A stretch of DNA of 64,000 nt, from the NCBI GenBank assembly GCA_022559985.1, contig JAFJTR010000074.1, positions 1 to 64,000 of the forward strand. The letters are read 5' to 3'. The notes under the pieces are model-generated. The model was not told the origin of the DNA. It saw nothing but the letters and a program-made list of their open reading frames with translations, and made no database searches. The stretch's first letter is position 1; each line of letters opens with the position of its first letter. This stretch comes from Parastagonospora avenae f. sp. tritici 18332-5. Its lineage: Eukaryota; Ascomycota; Dothideomycetes; Pleosporales; Phaeosphaeriaceae. Made by a program: the position numbers and the translations under genes. This document shows, piece after piece, positions 33,234-44,881 of this stretch.

Positions 33234-34663
33234 TCATGCCTTAGCCTTCAAGGCAGGTCCAGTCAGCATGTACCGAACGACAATGTAAAGGAATCCCGAA
33301 ATGATCGCGGCTGCACCTCCATAGCACCACAGTCCCTTGAAATTCAATGCTCCGCCAGAATTCGGGTGTGGATCCAGAATGGCTCCGGCGGCAGGGCCTC
33401 CGAGCAGGAGTGCAAAAGCGCACATGAAGAAACACATCCCAACACGTGTGCCGAGCATGCTTTTGTCTTTGATCAAGCGTGGAAAGCAGGTGCCTGGGAT
33501 CGCCACGAATACACCGCTGAAGAAGCCCAATAGCACTGATAGGACGACGAAGGCGCCGACTTGCCTCGCATCGAGGGATATAAGAACGAATAGAAGGATC
33601 CCGGTGATCAATGCACATGGCGTTATGACGTTGATTGGCCCGATCTTGTCAGACAGGAAGTTTGGCAAGATACGGCCGAAGATGGATGCGGCGTTGTAGA
33701 TGGGAACAATGTAGAAGGCAAGGTTCTCATCTGTGATCTGCTGCTCCAGAGCGAAGTATGAGATGTAGAACAAGGGTACGGTTAAGGCCACGAAGCCGAT
33801 CATTGTAGCAGCCACAAAGGTCATGTAAGGCACATCGGTGAAAGCAGAGCAATCGATCATTGGTCGGCTCTTCCTCAAACCCGGCTTGATGCGCTCCTTC
33901 ATGACGACACAAGGTGTTATGAGCGTAGCAAGTGCCATGAAGCCAATCACACGGACTGCCCAAGGAAATCCAATTTCGTAGACCAGACTCCTCAGGACGA
34001 TAGGGTATATGACGCCGCCAAGAGAAGAGCCGGAGGATGCAATGCCTATGGCGAGACCGAGTCTGGTATTGAAGTACGTTGGGAGAAGCGACATCATCGG
34101 TACGAAAAGGCAGCCTTGAGCGATACCAGTGAGGAAACCTTGAGTTATGATGACTTGCCAGAATTTATGACACTATTGCAACGTCACATTAGCCAGAGTT
34201 CTATGGCATGATTGAGAGTTCTGCTTACTAGGCTGAGCATCATGTAGCCCAGGACCACACCAAAGCTTCCAGCCAAGATGAGAATTCTGAAACCACCGCG
34301 GTCGTAGAGGGGTCCAGCAATGATTCCCATAGCTTGCAGACAGGCGCTCTGGATAGCACCGATCCAAGCAATGTTCGACGAAGACTGGTGGAATAATTCC
34401 CCGCCCTCGTAGTAGGTCTGAAACACACCAAAGGTGTTCATGGCTCCGAAGGTGTTGAAGAAAAGGAAGAAGCCGCCGAGCACTTGCAGCCATGCGGCAA
34501 GCCCTCCATTGGGCTGATTCGTATGCGCAGACAGTCCTTGTGGCGTTGCTTTCGATTCCAGATCAGTGGTTGACGGATCGTGACCAGGTGCCTCTTTGCT
34601 CGCCGGGCAGTGTCCATTTCTGTTCACACTCGTTGCCCGTAAGTTCTCGTGTGTAGCTTCCAT
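33234..34663 (-). CDS. MFS transporter, monocarboxylate (MCT/SLC16) type
   Basis: Exons 34229-34663 and 33234-34172 (56-base intron) give 457 aa. A polar N-terminal tail of about 55 residues is followed by GGLAAWLQVLGGFFLFFNTFGAMNTFGVFQTYYE, typical of fungal monocarboxylate-permease-like proteins. NTRLGLAIGIASSGSSLGGVIYPI is the characteristic helix 4-5 region, and FGRILPNFLSDKIGP begins the second half. Twelve helices are expected. Members move carboxylates, riboflavin or secondary metabolites; substrate unknown. It is the right-hand gene of the presumed metabolic block, though it could be unrelated to it. Confidence 0.9.
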
Positions 34664-35198
34664 GTTGGGGCTTCTTGCGAGCGCGTCCGAAGCACGTCAG
34701 CCGCCGATGTTGCTGGTATTTTGTGGTGGGGATCAGGTGAAATTCACTCCCGTAGCCAACATGTCTAATGTTTGTTAGACTCAGAGCACAGAGCACAGAG
34801 CACTAACAGTAGGGGCTAGTGATTTGTGTAACAAGGGAAGGGCGATAGTGCTCGGGTACCGTCCCGAGCCGTCACGTCCGCTATATCCGATGAGAACTCC
34901 AGGGCATGATTTGCAACCATCTCTCTCGGCCGAAGTCCTCGTATGCAGCAGATCAACAGAAGATTAGTGGGAAACGCATTTGCATCGGGTACTCTAATGG
35001 TAACTTCAAACGAGTACAGCATATCCGTAAACGACGTTGATAGCATAATATCAGCATCTTCCCAGTCCCCATGCGTCCGGTAGTTTTCTCACTTGGGCTA
35101 CCGACTCTTCACTTCTATCATAGCTGAGTGTGCCGTAGATTATGCATTGGGAATATGCCTAAGATAAGAAGTACATATGCAAATCAGGCAGATTGACA
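34664..35198. other. Intergenic, no gene seen
   Basis: 535 bases upstream of the MCT-type transporter. Contains GAGCACAGAGCACAGAGCAC (34786-34804), a short direct repeat. No gene supported. Confidence 0.4.
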
Positions 35199-35625
35199 GC
35201 AGCGCTGTCAGTAGGAAGTAGTGCTGATCGCTACTGTTACGGGTTGCTGCTTACATAAGCAGTAGAGAGTGTATGGTGAATGGGTGGGTCCCGTAACTGT
35301 AGCAGTAACTGCCTAAGAGGCGTAGTTATGGCTTACCAATCACGTGCTGATTTCATATGCCTACCTAGGTGGGCAATCTGAAAATCTGCTCAGGGATAAC
35401 TTCAAGGGCAGTCGGGTAGCCGAGGGGTTAGGATAGGAAATTACTGTCAGTAGCGCGTAATCTCGGCAGTGCTACGGGTCTACGATTGTAGCCCTTACCC
35501 GGAGCGTCACCACCGTAAGTAATTCCCCCTTGGAGCAACCGTAACGTAAGTTGATTGGCCCAATAATAGCAGCACTACTTCCTACTAGCAGCGCTGATCC
35601 CAAGAGGATCCACCCATTCCTAGAA
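35199..35625. mobile_element. Inverted-repeat element (MITE-like candidate)
   Basis: The segment AGCGCTG..AGTAGGAAGTAGTGCTG at 35199-35226 recurs in inverted form at 35568-35597, with about three differences over 28 bases. Further matching blocks exist inside and outside (GTTACGG near the inner edges; GAATGGGTGG at 35279 and its complement near 35612), but not in simple mirror order. The interior has no open frame and includes smaller self-complementary stretches. Size (about 0.4 kb) and non-coding inverted ends suggest a non-autonomous DNA transposon or its nested remains. No clear target-site duplication was found. Confidence 0.4.
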
Positions 35626-35709
35626 TCCAATCGAGCCTCGCAAATGATCGACATCGCGAGCAAAAGCCGCATCTCAATGTTACAAATTTCTCATAACTGT
35701 CTGTCGAAA

Positions 35710-36895
35710 CTAGAATGGCATCCGATTACCAGGCAGCGATTTCATCCCTACTCATGTCAGCTCAGTAACAATGTGATAAGATTGTCGACTCACATCCATC
35801 AACTTCTTCCGGGACAGCTGTAGGCACGTTGCACTTCATGGCTTCTTCTGTGTCCTGGTACTTCAGTTCCGTGCACTTATCGCCAGTGCAGCGGCTGTCC
35901 ATAGCCCTCTGGAGCGTATCGTCCTTCCAACCAAAGACATAGTCGCCATGCTGTGAGAAGCCATTTCTGTCACACTCAAGTCAGCCACTATGATAATTGC
36001 GGTGAGGGAAGAGTTTACACATCACCCGTACTCCAAACCAACGGCTGGGTCCCATCCTCGGGCCAAATCGCTGGATCATTGAACTGTCGCGTCTGTATCT
36101 CATCAGCCCCTCTCACACCACCACCTCGCAAAGAAATAAACTCACATCCCACATAACCTCATACATGACCTGCGGCACAACCACCGGATGACTCGCCGGA
36201 CACTTCCCCGTCGGTCCCACATCATTCCCCACCACGCCCGCCGAGTACGCCATGTGACTTCTATGATCCGGGCTATCTAGATTGACACCATCCCAACACG
36301 TCGGGAACGTGATGACGCTGCGAATCCCTCCGCCACACATGCCTTTCGGGAACGCTTCGGAGTCTGGAGCTGCGCAGTTGAGCGTAATGGCGTCCGCGCC
36401 CTCGGGCATGCATCTGTGGCAGACCTTCCTCGCGGACCCGGTGGTGGTGGCACCTGCATCTCCAGCCAACATACGGAAGCCTCTCTTGAAAGCCGTCACG
36501 TTGAAATTATTTTCAGCATCCGGGATGTAATACACCGTAATGCCACCCCTGCCTGCCAGCCCTTCACTGGTGAATTGCGGCACGCGTTTATACGTGCCAT
36601 TGCGTGCGCGGAAGTACATGACCGCTGTCCAGTAGTTGCTAAAGTCCTCAGCGAAGGTGCAGGATGTACATGTTGAGACGGAGGGCAGGTCGTGGGATAG
36701 CGTGGCGTTAAAACTGTTGCCGCCGACGATTTGGTGCAGGTGCGGGGAGGGGATCAGGCCGGGGTTTACGAGCGGGTCTATGCGGTCGATAACGAGCTGG
36801 GAGCATTGGAAGCGTAGCATGGGCGGGATGGTGAAGTTGTATTGCGCGGAGACATGGTGGGTTAGCAGGGTGAGGAGGAGATGGTGAGGACGCAT
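35710..36895 (-). CDS. Secreted DUF1996-domain protein
   Basis: Exons 36146-36895, 36019-36092, 35794-35966 and 35710-35747 (introns 53, 52 and 46 bases) give 344 aa. The N-terminus MRPHHLLLTLLTHHVSAQYN is a signal peptide with cleavage likely after VSA. The DUF1996 body includes RFQCSQLVIDRIDPLVNPG, HLHQIVGGNSFN, CTSCTFAEDFSNYWTAVMYF, CWDGVNLDSPDHRSHMAY and, across intron 2, GDVNGFSQHGDYVFGW. Conserved cysteines and the HxHQ block near the N-terminus are as in the family. Role unknown; extracellular or cell-wall location expected. Donor GTAAAC at 36018 was chosen because it alone joins the conserved GFSQHGDYVFGW in frame. Longer upstream frames lack an ATG. Confidence 0.9.
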
Positions 36896-37186
36896 CGTGA
36901 AGATTTGCACTGGTTCGATGGAGGGAAGGAATGCGGTGGTGGGATTGAGGTATTGATTCAAAGGATGGTACTCATTGTCTATCGATGTGAGCACCCATGC
37001 GTACCGTCAGCATGGATCCAATATCGACGTTATTGGGACGTTGGTGTGGGGGCTCGGGAGTTGACATGGCGGCTTTACCCGCACATAGTACCGTTCAAAC
37101 CACTACATAAGTTCGAGCTGACTGACCGAAATGTGTTTCGGTGTGGTGGGGCCACGAGCCACATCGGCAGGCTTTGTCGCCAAAGC

Positions 37187-37664
37187 TCATAACATCTTCT
37201 TCTCTTTCTGCAACTCTTGAAGCATCGCGCACATCGCTCCTTGAATCACCGGCCCCTTCTCACTTGTATATTGTGTTTCCCAGAGCGGCACATATCGTCC
37301 TTCCTGAGTCTTTCCAGCCAGAGATGCAACCCAAACACCCGTCGGAAACGGCACGTATAGCGGACTCGTTGGCAGGCTGAAGATGTAACGGTATTGGACC
37401 TCGACCTCGAAGTCTTCGATCTTAGGGAACAGTTTCTCCGCGCGCGCTAGTATTGACCTTTATGGGGCTTTCTAGATTTTGTAGGTTTTGAGAGTACTTA
37501 CCGACGATTTGCCAAGCAATGTCCTGGATGGACATGTGTTGCTCCATAAGCGGTTGGGGAGAAGCGAAAGCAGGAACATAGGGGTAGCGCTTCCCAATAG
37601 TCAAGCCCGCGTTGAAGATGAAGCAGAAGGAAAGCAGTACCGCAACATATAAGTACCAAGCCAT
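37187..37664 (-). CDS. Small membrane-anchored or secreted protein, unknown
   Basis: Exons 37502-37664 and 37187-37446 (55-base intron) give 140 aa. The N-terminus MAWYLYVAVLLSFCFIFNAG is a single hydrophobic helix, either a signal anchor or signal peptide. The rest is soluble: IGKRYPYVPAF, then across the intron QIVARAEKLFPKIEDFEVEVQ, VPFPTGVWVASLAGKTQEGRY, and a Lys-rich end (LQELQKEKKML). No family recognised. The clean splice pair and uninterrupted frame on both sides support it as a real gene. Confidence 0.65.
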
Positions 37665-38014
37665 GTTGAGTTGCCTGAGGTTGATCTGGCTCGGGTATCG
37701 AGTAGAGAGCCTAAGACGAGATCATCGTGCTCGGTGTTGGCGAGCTAAAAGCGAGCTAGCAATCTGTCGAAGTGAATGGCAGTCTTTGTGTAAGTTAACC
37801 AGGCTGACTGTTTGGTAAATATACAGCGGAAGATACGAAGACCGAGGTACTGTCTAGTGAGATTCGGTAATATGCTAGATAGATGCTGAGTCGGCTACCG
37901 CCCGTGTTGAAGTACGAAATGGGGTATCATCGTTGAGTGACCTCTACAACGCCTGTTGAAACACCAGTGGCCGCATTGTTGAAGCGGACCATCTTTCGCC
38001 CGTGCGTCAATTTT

Positions 38015-38925
38015 CTAGTCCCTGTCCACCTTTTTCTCTGCGCCGTACCCACCCTTGCCCTCGAGGCTCTCGTATGTCTTGCCCTCGCCGTTTCCATTTC
38101 TCGGCCCTCTCTCGTCCAGGTCCTCTTGCAGCCATTTGAGCACCAGCTCACCCAGCTGGCTATTGCCCGTGTAATTCCTCCCCCCCTGCTCAACCTTGAC
38201 GTCCATTTTCTCCACGCTGCCCCACTTCTTCACCTTGCCCAAACTCATGTGCACGAGATGGGTCGGCCATGTCGCGAGATTGTCCAAAATATGCGTCGCA
38301 TAGACAATCGTGCACGGCCTTGTCTCTGTCTCCCTCTTCAAGAAGTTCAGGAAATTGCTTCTTGAGAGCAAGTCCAGATCCACAGTGATCTCATCCAGCA
38401 GCAGAATCGTCCATGGCCTTAACAGACCCATGGCGAGTTGTACCCTCCTCCTTTCGCCATCGGATACCGCGTGCATGCGCCAGCTCAGGTCGATGTCGAG
38501 AATCTTGACAAGGTTGTCGCGACGGTCAGTCCAGTGGTCGCCGCCCACAGATGCCAGCAGGGTGGGCACGTCGATGTCGGTGCGGACGATGGGGTTTAGC
38601 ACCCATTCAAGGCCGAGGTACGTGACGCCCTCGAGGCCCATTTTGAAAGGATCGACGCCCGCGATGGAAACAGACCCCGCGGGGGCCATGCGCTTGCCGG
38701 AGAGTAGGCGCAGGAGCGTCGTTTTTCCGGCGCCGTTGGCTGTGAATGTATTAGCCACTAATAATACACGTGTTGCGCATGCATTGCTGTACCTCCAATT
38801 AGTAGTGTCCTACTGCCCGGCGGCAAGTCCAGAAAGACTTCTTTCAGCCCACTCGAGCCATCCGGGAACAGGTAGCTCAGATTCTTGACGTCGATTGACG
38901 GCGCAATTTCCGTGTTGGCGGCCAT
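38015..38925 (-). CDS. CAF16: ABC-type ATPase, CAF16-like (soluble, non-transporter)
   Basis: Exons 38793-38925 and 38015-38739 (53-base intron) give 285 aa with one nucleotide-binding domain and no membrane helices. The Walker A motif is completed across the intron (LLIGANGAGKTTLLRLL). The signature lies in HAVSDGERRRVQLAMGLL and Walker B in WTILLLDEITVDLD, followed by the H-loop YATHILDNLATWPTHLVHM. Yeast Caf16 is associated with the CCR4-NOT complex; this class of soluble ABC ATPases matches its length and DLD ending. The start is the ATG at 38925; a longer reading begins with TTG. Confidence 0.9.
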
Positions 38926-39832
38926 GGTGTTGTCTATGTTATATCGTGTGTTGCTCGTTGAGAGCAAAAGTGGTGGTGCTACATTATATATGTGGGTGCT
39001 TGCGGAGACATTCCGGCGTCGAGTGACTGTCTTCGCGATGTGGTGACGCGCATAATCCGCATTAGGCCGAGAGAGGAAGGCGCCATCCCAACTTCTTCCG
39101 GCATTTCAAAGAAACAACTCTTTTGTCAACGACGCATGGGGTTCACCTCTTCAAGGTTTTGAATCACGACAAATTTCCTGCTATCTTCAGGTGCATTGCG
39201 CAAAGTGGCACGAGGTGTGCTTTTGGTATACATCGCTTGCCTCACCTCCTTGTCATATTGTGCATCTGGAACCACAACGATGGCCCATTGAATGTTCCTC
39301 GAGGTAATCATGAAGGGCGCACTGAAAGTGCGAGCCGTCTCGATCTCATCGCGTTGCTTCTCTAACCATTGTCTGGACGAAACACCGACATCGAATGGGG
39401 AAGCCAAACTTCTTCACATCTCTACGTGCGCCGATGAGGCTCTGTATCTGCATACGACATCTTCTTACCAACGCATCCGCGACATGTGAAATGCCATCAG
39501 AGGGATTGTCGCAGTCCCCGACGTGAACTAGTTTGCCTCCCAAACAACAACTTCCCCGTGAGAGCAAAATGTCACGACATATCAACAAGCCAAACATCTA
39601 GCTGCCTGGCCATGTGTATCCAAGGCGAGCTAGTATTCGCGTGTCCATGCTGTCGTGTCTATGGTGAGCGCTTAGTGAGGAGAAGTAAGTATTCACTTTC
39701 ACTTCATCACATGAAGCACGCTCGAACTTCTTGGCTTCACGGTAAACGTGTCCTGCTCTATGTTGGCTTATATGTAGTTTGTTTCTATCTTCTATTTCAT
39801 GACCTCAACCCAAAACTCCATTGTCCATTGCC
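38926..39832. other. Intergenic, no gene supported
   Basis: 907 bases between CAF16 and the small membrane protein gene, which point away from each other. Antisense frames of 80-90 codons near 39126-39597 begin with non-ATG codons and match nothing I recognise. Confidence 0.4.
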
Positions 39833-40389
39833 ATGGCCTTCAGTACGTTCATGCTCCTCTGTGCGCTTCTCTATGTGGTTGACTTCTTCGCCGGCGGAAC
39901 CGCTGCTCTCAGCTGGCTGCCTTGTGTCATTACCATCCTTCTGGCCATTCTGGCTTGCTTCATCGTCATCTTCGTTGTTGGCCCGTTTGTTGTGTGGTGC
40001 TCCATGATCACAATGGAGCCGATCGAAGTTCTCGCAATGCGCATGAAAGGTGTGTAAAGCTCGCGCAGGCACACTCCAGGCACACTCAAAGCCCCCAATT
40101 GATTGCCATAGCCAACGCACAGGCGCTTCATCCACAGTACGTCTGATTCGAGATCCTCCTGAATCGAACGCCAAACTTGCAATCTGTATATGCAACAAAC
40201 CCCAGTCTGGATAGCTGGGAAGGCCGTGTCGTGGGCTACGACAAGAACAACCAAGAACACGTAATCGCATATGTTTCTCGCAGAGACTTCAGCAGCCAGC
40301 GAGAGATCATCAAGCAGCTTGATCGTGATCTAGCAGAGAAAGTGAGAGTGAATGGTCCTCAGTACCAGCTCTACGCGTATGGCTTGTGA
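39833..40389 (+). CDS. Small two-helix membrane protein, related to the 57-60 kb family
   Basis: Best model: exons 39833-40051 and 40153-40389 (101-base intron, donor GTGTAA, acceptor TTCGAG), 151 aa. Two hydrophobic stretches (FMLLCALLYVVDFFAGG and CVITILLAILACFIVIFVVG) are followed by a polar tail. The join gives MEPIEVLAMRMKG-ILLNRTPNLQSV, which lines up with TPFRVLQGKVEACFPKTTPRIVV of the gene at 59020, and the later SLDSWEGRVVGYDKNN with DVELWTAYMRETIDG. A competing splice (GTGTGT at 40051 to CACAG at 40130) gives a frame that stops after about 28 codons; the first is preferred for its match to the family. Function unknown. Confidence 0.55.
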
Positions 40390-42222
40390 TTGGAAAAGCG
40401 AGGTCGGATGTCAGAAGCGGCGTTTGGGAAATGAAGAGGTTTGGGAACGACATGGAGGGGATGTTCAGCAGACGAGGATCCAAATTTGCAATGTCCGATC
40501 TCCGTATCGTCTTCACTGAGAAGTTGTGAGCCATATTTTGCAGAAGGCGAAAATGAGACATCGGCTCAGATACATGTCCAACTTTGCAATGTCATTCCCA
40601 AGACTTTCGAACCTGAAAGCTCAACTATTACTGCATCGTGTTCCATGCGTCGTGTTCCACTCAACCGCGTTTGACCGCTTACAATCACCCCAATCACCCC
40701 AATCATCCACACTGCTCAAACGATGAAGTCCAACAATGCTAAACCCGCGCGTTCACTGGAGTCGATCAACCGTCCACGGCCATTACCCGCCCTTTAAGAA
40801 ACTCAAGTCTCTATCACCATGTACCACCGACCAAAATCCTGTCCTCCATTACTAACCATAGCCATTTATCTCTATCAAAAGCTATTCCTGACCTTGACAA
40901 TCACTAAATCGACCTGCATTTTGACCATGACAGCCGCCCACATACTCCTGACCTCCCTCGTCTAGCTCCTCATCGCCTTCTTCTAATATGTCCTCCTCGT
41001 CGTGTTCCTCGTCGCGTGCGGAGCGACGTGTCTCGCACTTCTCGGGTGCTATCATCGTGAGGAGACGGTTCTGGACACTGTGCATTGTATGAGTGGCCTG
41101 TGTGGGTAGGATGGTCACTGACAAGAAGAGCAGCTGTACATACGGAGAAGGTCCCGGGTCTCCACGACGAGAGGGAGGGAAATGTTCTCTCTTTCTGCCC
41201 GTAGAAGGAAATGTCTAGAGACCAGGTATACATGCTTTGGAGGTAGCGTGTATACATGATTCGTAAAACGCCTCCGTGCGACGACAGCCACGCGCTGTCG
41301 AAGATAGGAAGGTAGAGGGCGCAAGTAATGCTCCATCTAGACAATGCAGGCTGCAACGGCGTGAGGCGGGCCCAACGCAAGGTCTGGAGAGCCAGTCTGG
41401 TGGCGTTATTCACGGGCGGGATCAAGCATTCTAGGTCTGCCTGTGGCTTCCATGCATCATTGTCATTCACAATTCCAGCGTATTCACATATGCGGCACAT
41501 CCTGATTTCATTCTTTTCCAACAAGGAAGCAAACCTCGAGTAATCTCAACTCTACCAGACAACAATATGATAGTTGAGTTACTGCAAGCATCAGTGATGA
41601 TCAGTAAATAGTAAGCTTTGTTTGTATGCTCAACGGGTGAAGCTGGCGTAGGTCGGTGAAGACACGGGAAGGCGCTGGACCGGCTCCAACTCCAACATGC
41701 TCGCCACCAATAACTGCCAACACCTATGAGTGCAGCAGCTCAATCTCGGGTCTTCCTCCGAAGACATTTGCGGGATATCCGCCACGCCATTAGCGATTGG
41801 CCTAAAACGGCAGCCCGCACTGTGCCGCGCCGTGCCGCTTTCATCATCCATGCTGATACACCATCCAACAAAGCAGTCTTCTTTGATTGACTCTTCAGGC
41901 TAAGCGGACCGTACCTGCATGGCTTTGCAGGTACGTTGCGACGTCGCACGCTGACTGGTGGCGTGATAGTGTGCTGTGGGGCGTACCAGTAATTTCTTCC
42001 GCTGGCATGACGGGTAAAATGGTGTAGCGAGTTTCGGTACCACGATTGTTTGGACGTTGCCAACATGTGCCTAAGCAGATGCATTAGGAGAAATTTACGA
42101 TGCCATGCTGTTGGGTGTTGGGGGAGTGGTGCTGGTCACACTTGTAAGAGGTCATAATAAGCCTTTCACTCGAGTTCTCCCATACACTCGTTTTACTCTG
42201 GTAGTGTCACTCAGCCTCGATT
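40390..42222. other. Intergenic, no supported gene
   Basis: 1.8 kb. A minus-strand frame 40882-41085 encodes an acidic peptide (DEEHDEEDILEEGDEELDEGG) with an ATG but no family resemblance. Other frames start with TTG or are shadows. AT-rich around 41560-41630. Confidence 0.4.
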
Positions 42223-43502
42223 ATGGCTACCTCAGTATCTCCAGAGCACGTGGTTGTAAGTTACTCTCAATGACCATATTTTCCCGACTTCACTGACGAT
42301 CGAATGTACAGCCTATCGAAGCAGTGTTACTGTCTCTGGCTATGCTTATAGCATCAGGTCGACTACTACCGCGACTAGCACAACGAGCGCAACCTACCTT
42401 GAGCGATTGTTTCTTGATAGCATCTATTTTAGACGCTATAGGGCTTTTCGTGACCGATGTCATGACATACAAGTGGGGCGGTATGGCCGGTGATGATGCG
42501 CCAGAGCCCCCAACAGAGCAGCTCATTGCATTGAAGAAGGTAAGTTACTCATCTATGTGCAGTGATTCGTGGCTAATCGTAGATGACCAGGTACAATTCG
42601 CTGGCAACGCCTTTTACGACACCGGTATCTATTGGCCCAAGTTGGCGATTTTGGCGCTGTACTTTCGACTCGTGCCTGCTACAATGCCATGGCTGCGCAA
42701 AGCACTTTACGCGATCTCCATTTTCACTGTGGGCGCCATGATAGCGACTTTCTTCTTGGATACCTTTTGGTGTGGCCGAGATCCATCCCCGAATTGGTCA
42801 GTCGAAGAGGGTGCTTGCAGCACTTTCACCTCGAAGGAAGTCTTCAGGATTGATTGGGCAATGAACGTCACTTCCGATGTATTCAGTATGTCGATTGTTT
42901 ATGACGGAATAGTAGTGTTCCATGCTGACACCGGTATAGTTTTCATCCTGCCGTTTCCGCTTCTCCACCAACTGCAGCTCAACCGGCGGCAGATCTGGGG
43001 TCTGGTAGCGACGTTTTCACTTGGCGCCGTTACCATCACCATGAGCATCGTCCGTTTTGCAACAATTGAGATTATTTATGCTTGGACCAACGTTTGTATG
43101 TGGCATTTCCCAAAGCTCTCAAAGTGTGGCAGTTCTGACCCGTGCGTAGTCGTCCTCTCCATGGCCGAAATGGCTGTTGCTATCATGGTTGTATCGCTTC
43201 CATCTATGCGACACTGGCTGCGGCGCGGCGGCTTGTTCTCATCCAACAAGAACTCGGGAAATTCATCGTCGCGTTCCAAATACGGCCTTCGAACCCCTAT
43301 AGTAGGATCAAATGGCTTTTCGCGCCCTATAATACGAGGCAAGCCGAGCGGCCGGGGACCAATCGATGAAGATTCGGGAAGCGAAGTGGAGCTGAACATC
43401 ATGGGGAGGAAGGATGTCATTTACGAGACACGTAGGATTAGCGTCGAGTTTTCCGACTCGGCAGACTACCATGGGGCTCCCCGGTCCGGGAAACTATCAT
43501 GA
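42223..43502 (+). CDS. Rhodopsin-domain (Pth11-like) seven-helix membrane protein, copy A
   Basis: Exons 42223-42255, 42312-42539, 42591-42885, 42940-43095 and 43150-43502 give 354 aa. It belongs to the large fungal 'rhodopsin domain' integral membrane family, which includes Pth11-like receptors; no CFEM domain. Helices are visible from PIEAVLLSLAMLIASGR onward. The family block FYDTGIYWPKLAILALYFRL lies in the third helix, FFLDTFWCGRDPSPNWSVEEGACSTF in the extracellular loop with paired Cys, and VLSMAEMAVAIMVVSLP in the last helix. The C-tail of about 90 residues is Ser/Arg/Lys-rich and cytosolic. Intron 2 (51 bases) leaves the frame open if retained, but splitting it restores the family's QFAGNAFYD. 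Confidence 0.85.
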
Positions 43503-44881
43503 GAACGGTTTGGGTAGAGATTAGGTAAAGTGCTCGTATCAGGAATGTGGCTGGACCAGGGGACGATCCTCATCGTCGGGTTTATAGCCAATGGGACTAT
43601 ATCCGCGATCCTTCGGGAATTGTTCCAGAATAGAAGGTGTTCTTGGTTCACAACAGGGTCCAGAAGATCAACAACGGGAGGTGGCACACACACTAATATG
43701 TCTGATACCCTGCCGGATGGTTCAAAATTTCGAACAGCGCACGGTGCAACCTTCTGTCGCAGACAGTGAAAGAGGTGGGGCGTGCCGATTCCATTTGAGG
43801 AACGGGACGATGCGGCCGTGTGGATTCGGCTGAGTCCGAGGCCACCAGTCTCATGCTCAAACAAGCGCAGGCGTAGACGCCTATCTCTATAAGCCGTGCA
43901 TACCGACGCGGGACATGTGCACCACCTGGGCCGCGCTCGATGAAGAAAGTGGATGGTCAAGACGACGCACGCGGTTACATTGCGACCATGCGACTGTACA
44001 CATTCCTGGGGAGTACAGCATTCAGTAAGTGTTATGCTGCATGTTAGAGTTGACCATTCGTTGCGTTGATTAACTATACAGAAGAGTAGAAGAACACTTT
44101 GGAAGCCATCTTCCGCGCTAAGCCGGCCGCGCTAAAGACCCTCCCGAGCTCCCGTCCCAACTACTTCCAGCTGGGCGGTTGCTTATATCGACCTTCATCT
44201 ACCACACATATGGCTAAAGCACTTATGCATATGCCACGGACATAAGCATGGTGTATCAAGCCAATGTGTATGTCTGCTCGATCCCGCTCGCATGGTTGAG
44301 CCGCTCCGCTTGCGGGTCACTGTCTCCATCAGCCCATACGCGCGCGATGTGAACCACACCGGCTGCGAAAACGCTGCCGCGCGTATGCACGAAGGAGCCA
44401 TTGGACGGAGAGACTTCCACAAGCTGACTTACGACCGAAGTTTGCGCTCTGCAATCGAAGAAGCGATGTTACCAGATGTCAACAGGGAGACTTGTGCCGC
44501 GTTTCGAACAGTGCACCCCATGCTGGAGCAGCACACAACTTCCATTGCGCCATGCAATCAAGACGATGAGGTGCTAATGTTGATCTGTTGGCAGTACACG
44601 GACCTCCATTTCGCTCGAATGAACGGCTTCCATCCTAAGTGCAACCATGGCTAAAGCCACCAGAGACCGACTTGGCATTGCAGTCCTTGCCATTCGCCCA
44701 CAATCCTTCTCGCTTCGAAGATCGTACTAGGACTCTGTACATCTGCCACCCTGCCGTGCGCCTATTGCCGTGTAGCATACATATGCCCTCGTGTCGCCCG
44801 GCTGAAGCGAGGCGGCCACTAGCTCTCTCAATCTCTGTGAGCTTCGAAACAGCTTCTACTCAACTCGCAGAAGCAACTATC
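43503..44881. other. Intergenic, no supported gene
   Basis: 1.38 kb between the two rhodopsin-domain genes. A 120-codon ATG-initiated frame at 44292-44654 exists but shows no recognisable domain; treated as chance. Confidence 0.4.

Noticed and set aside
18073..34663. Classical secondary-metabolite cluster
   Set aside because: No PKS, NRPS, terpene cyclase, DMATS or RiPP precursor seen in any frame; only tailoring, transport and regulatory genes.
40882..41085. Short acidic minus-strand ORF
   Set aside because: 67 codons, low-complexity acidic run, no family, no supporting exon.
44292..44654. 120-codon ATG frame between the rhodopsin-like genes
   Set aside because: No recognisable domain, no splice neighbours, ordinary length for chance in this GC content.
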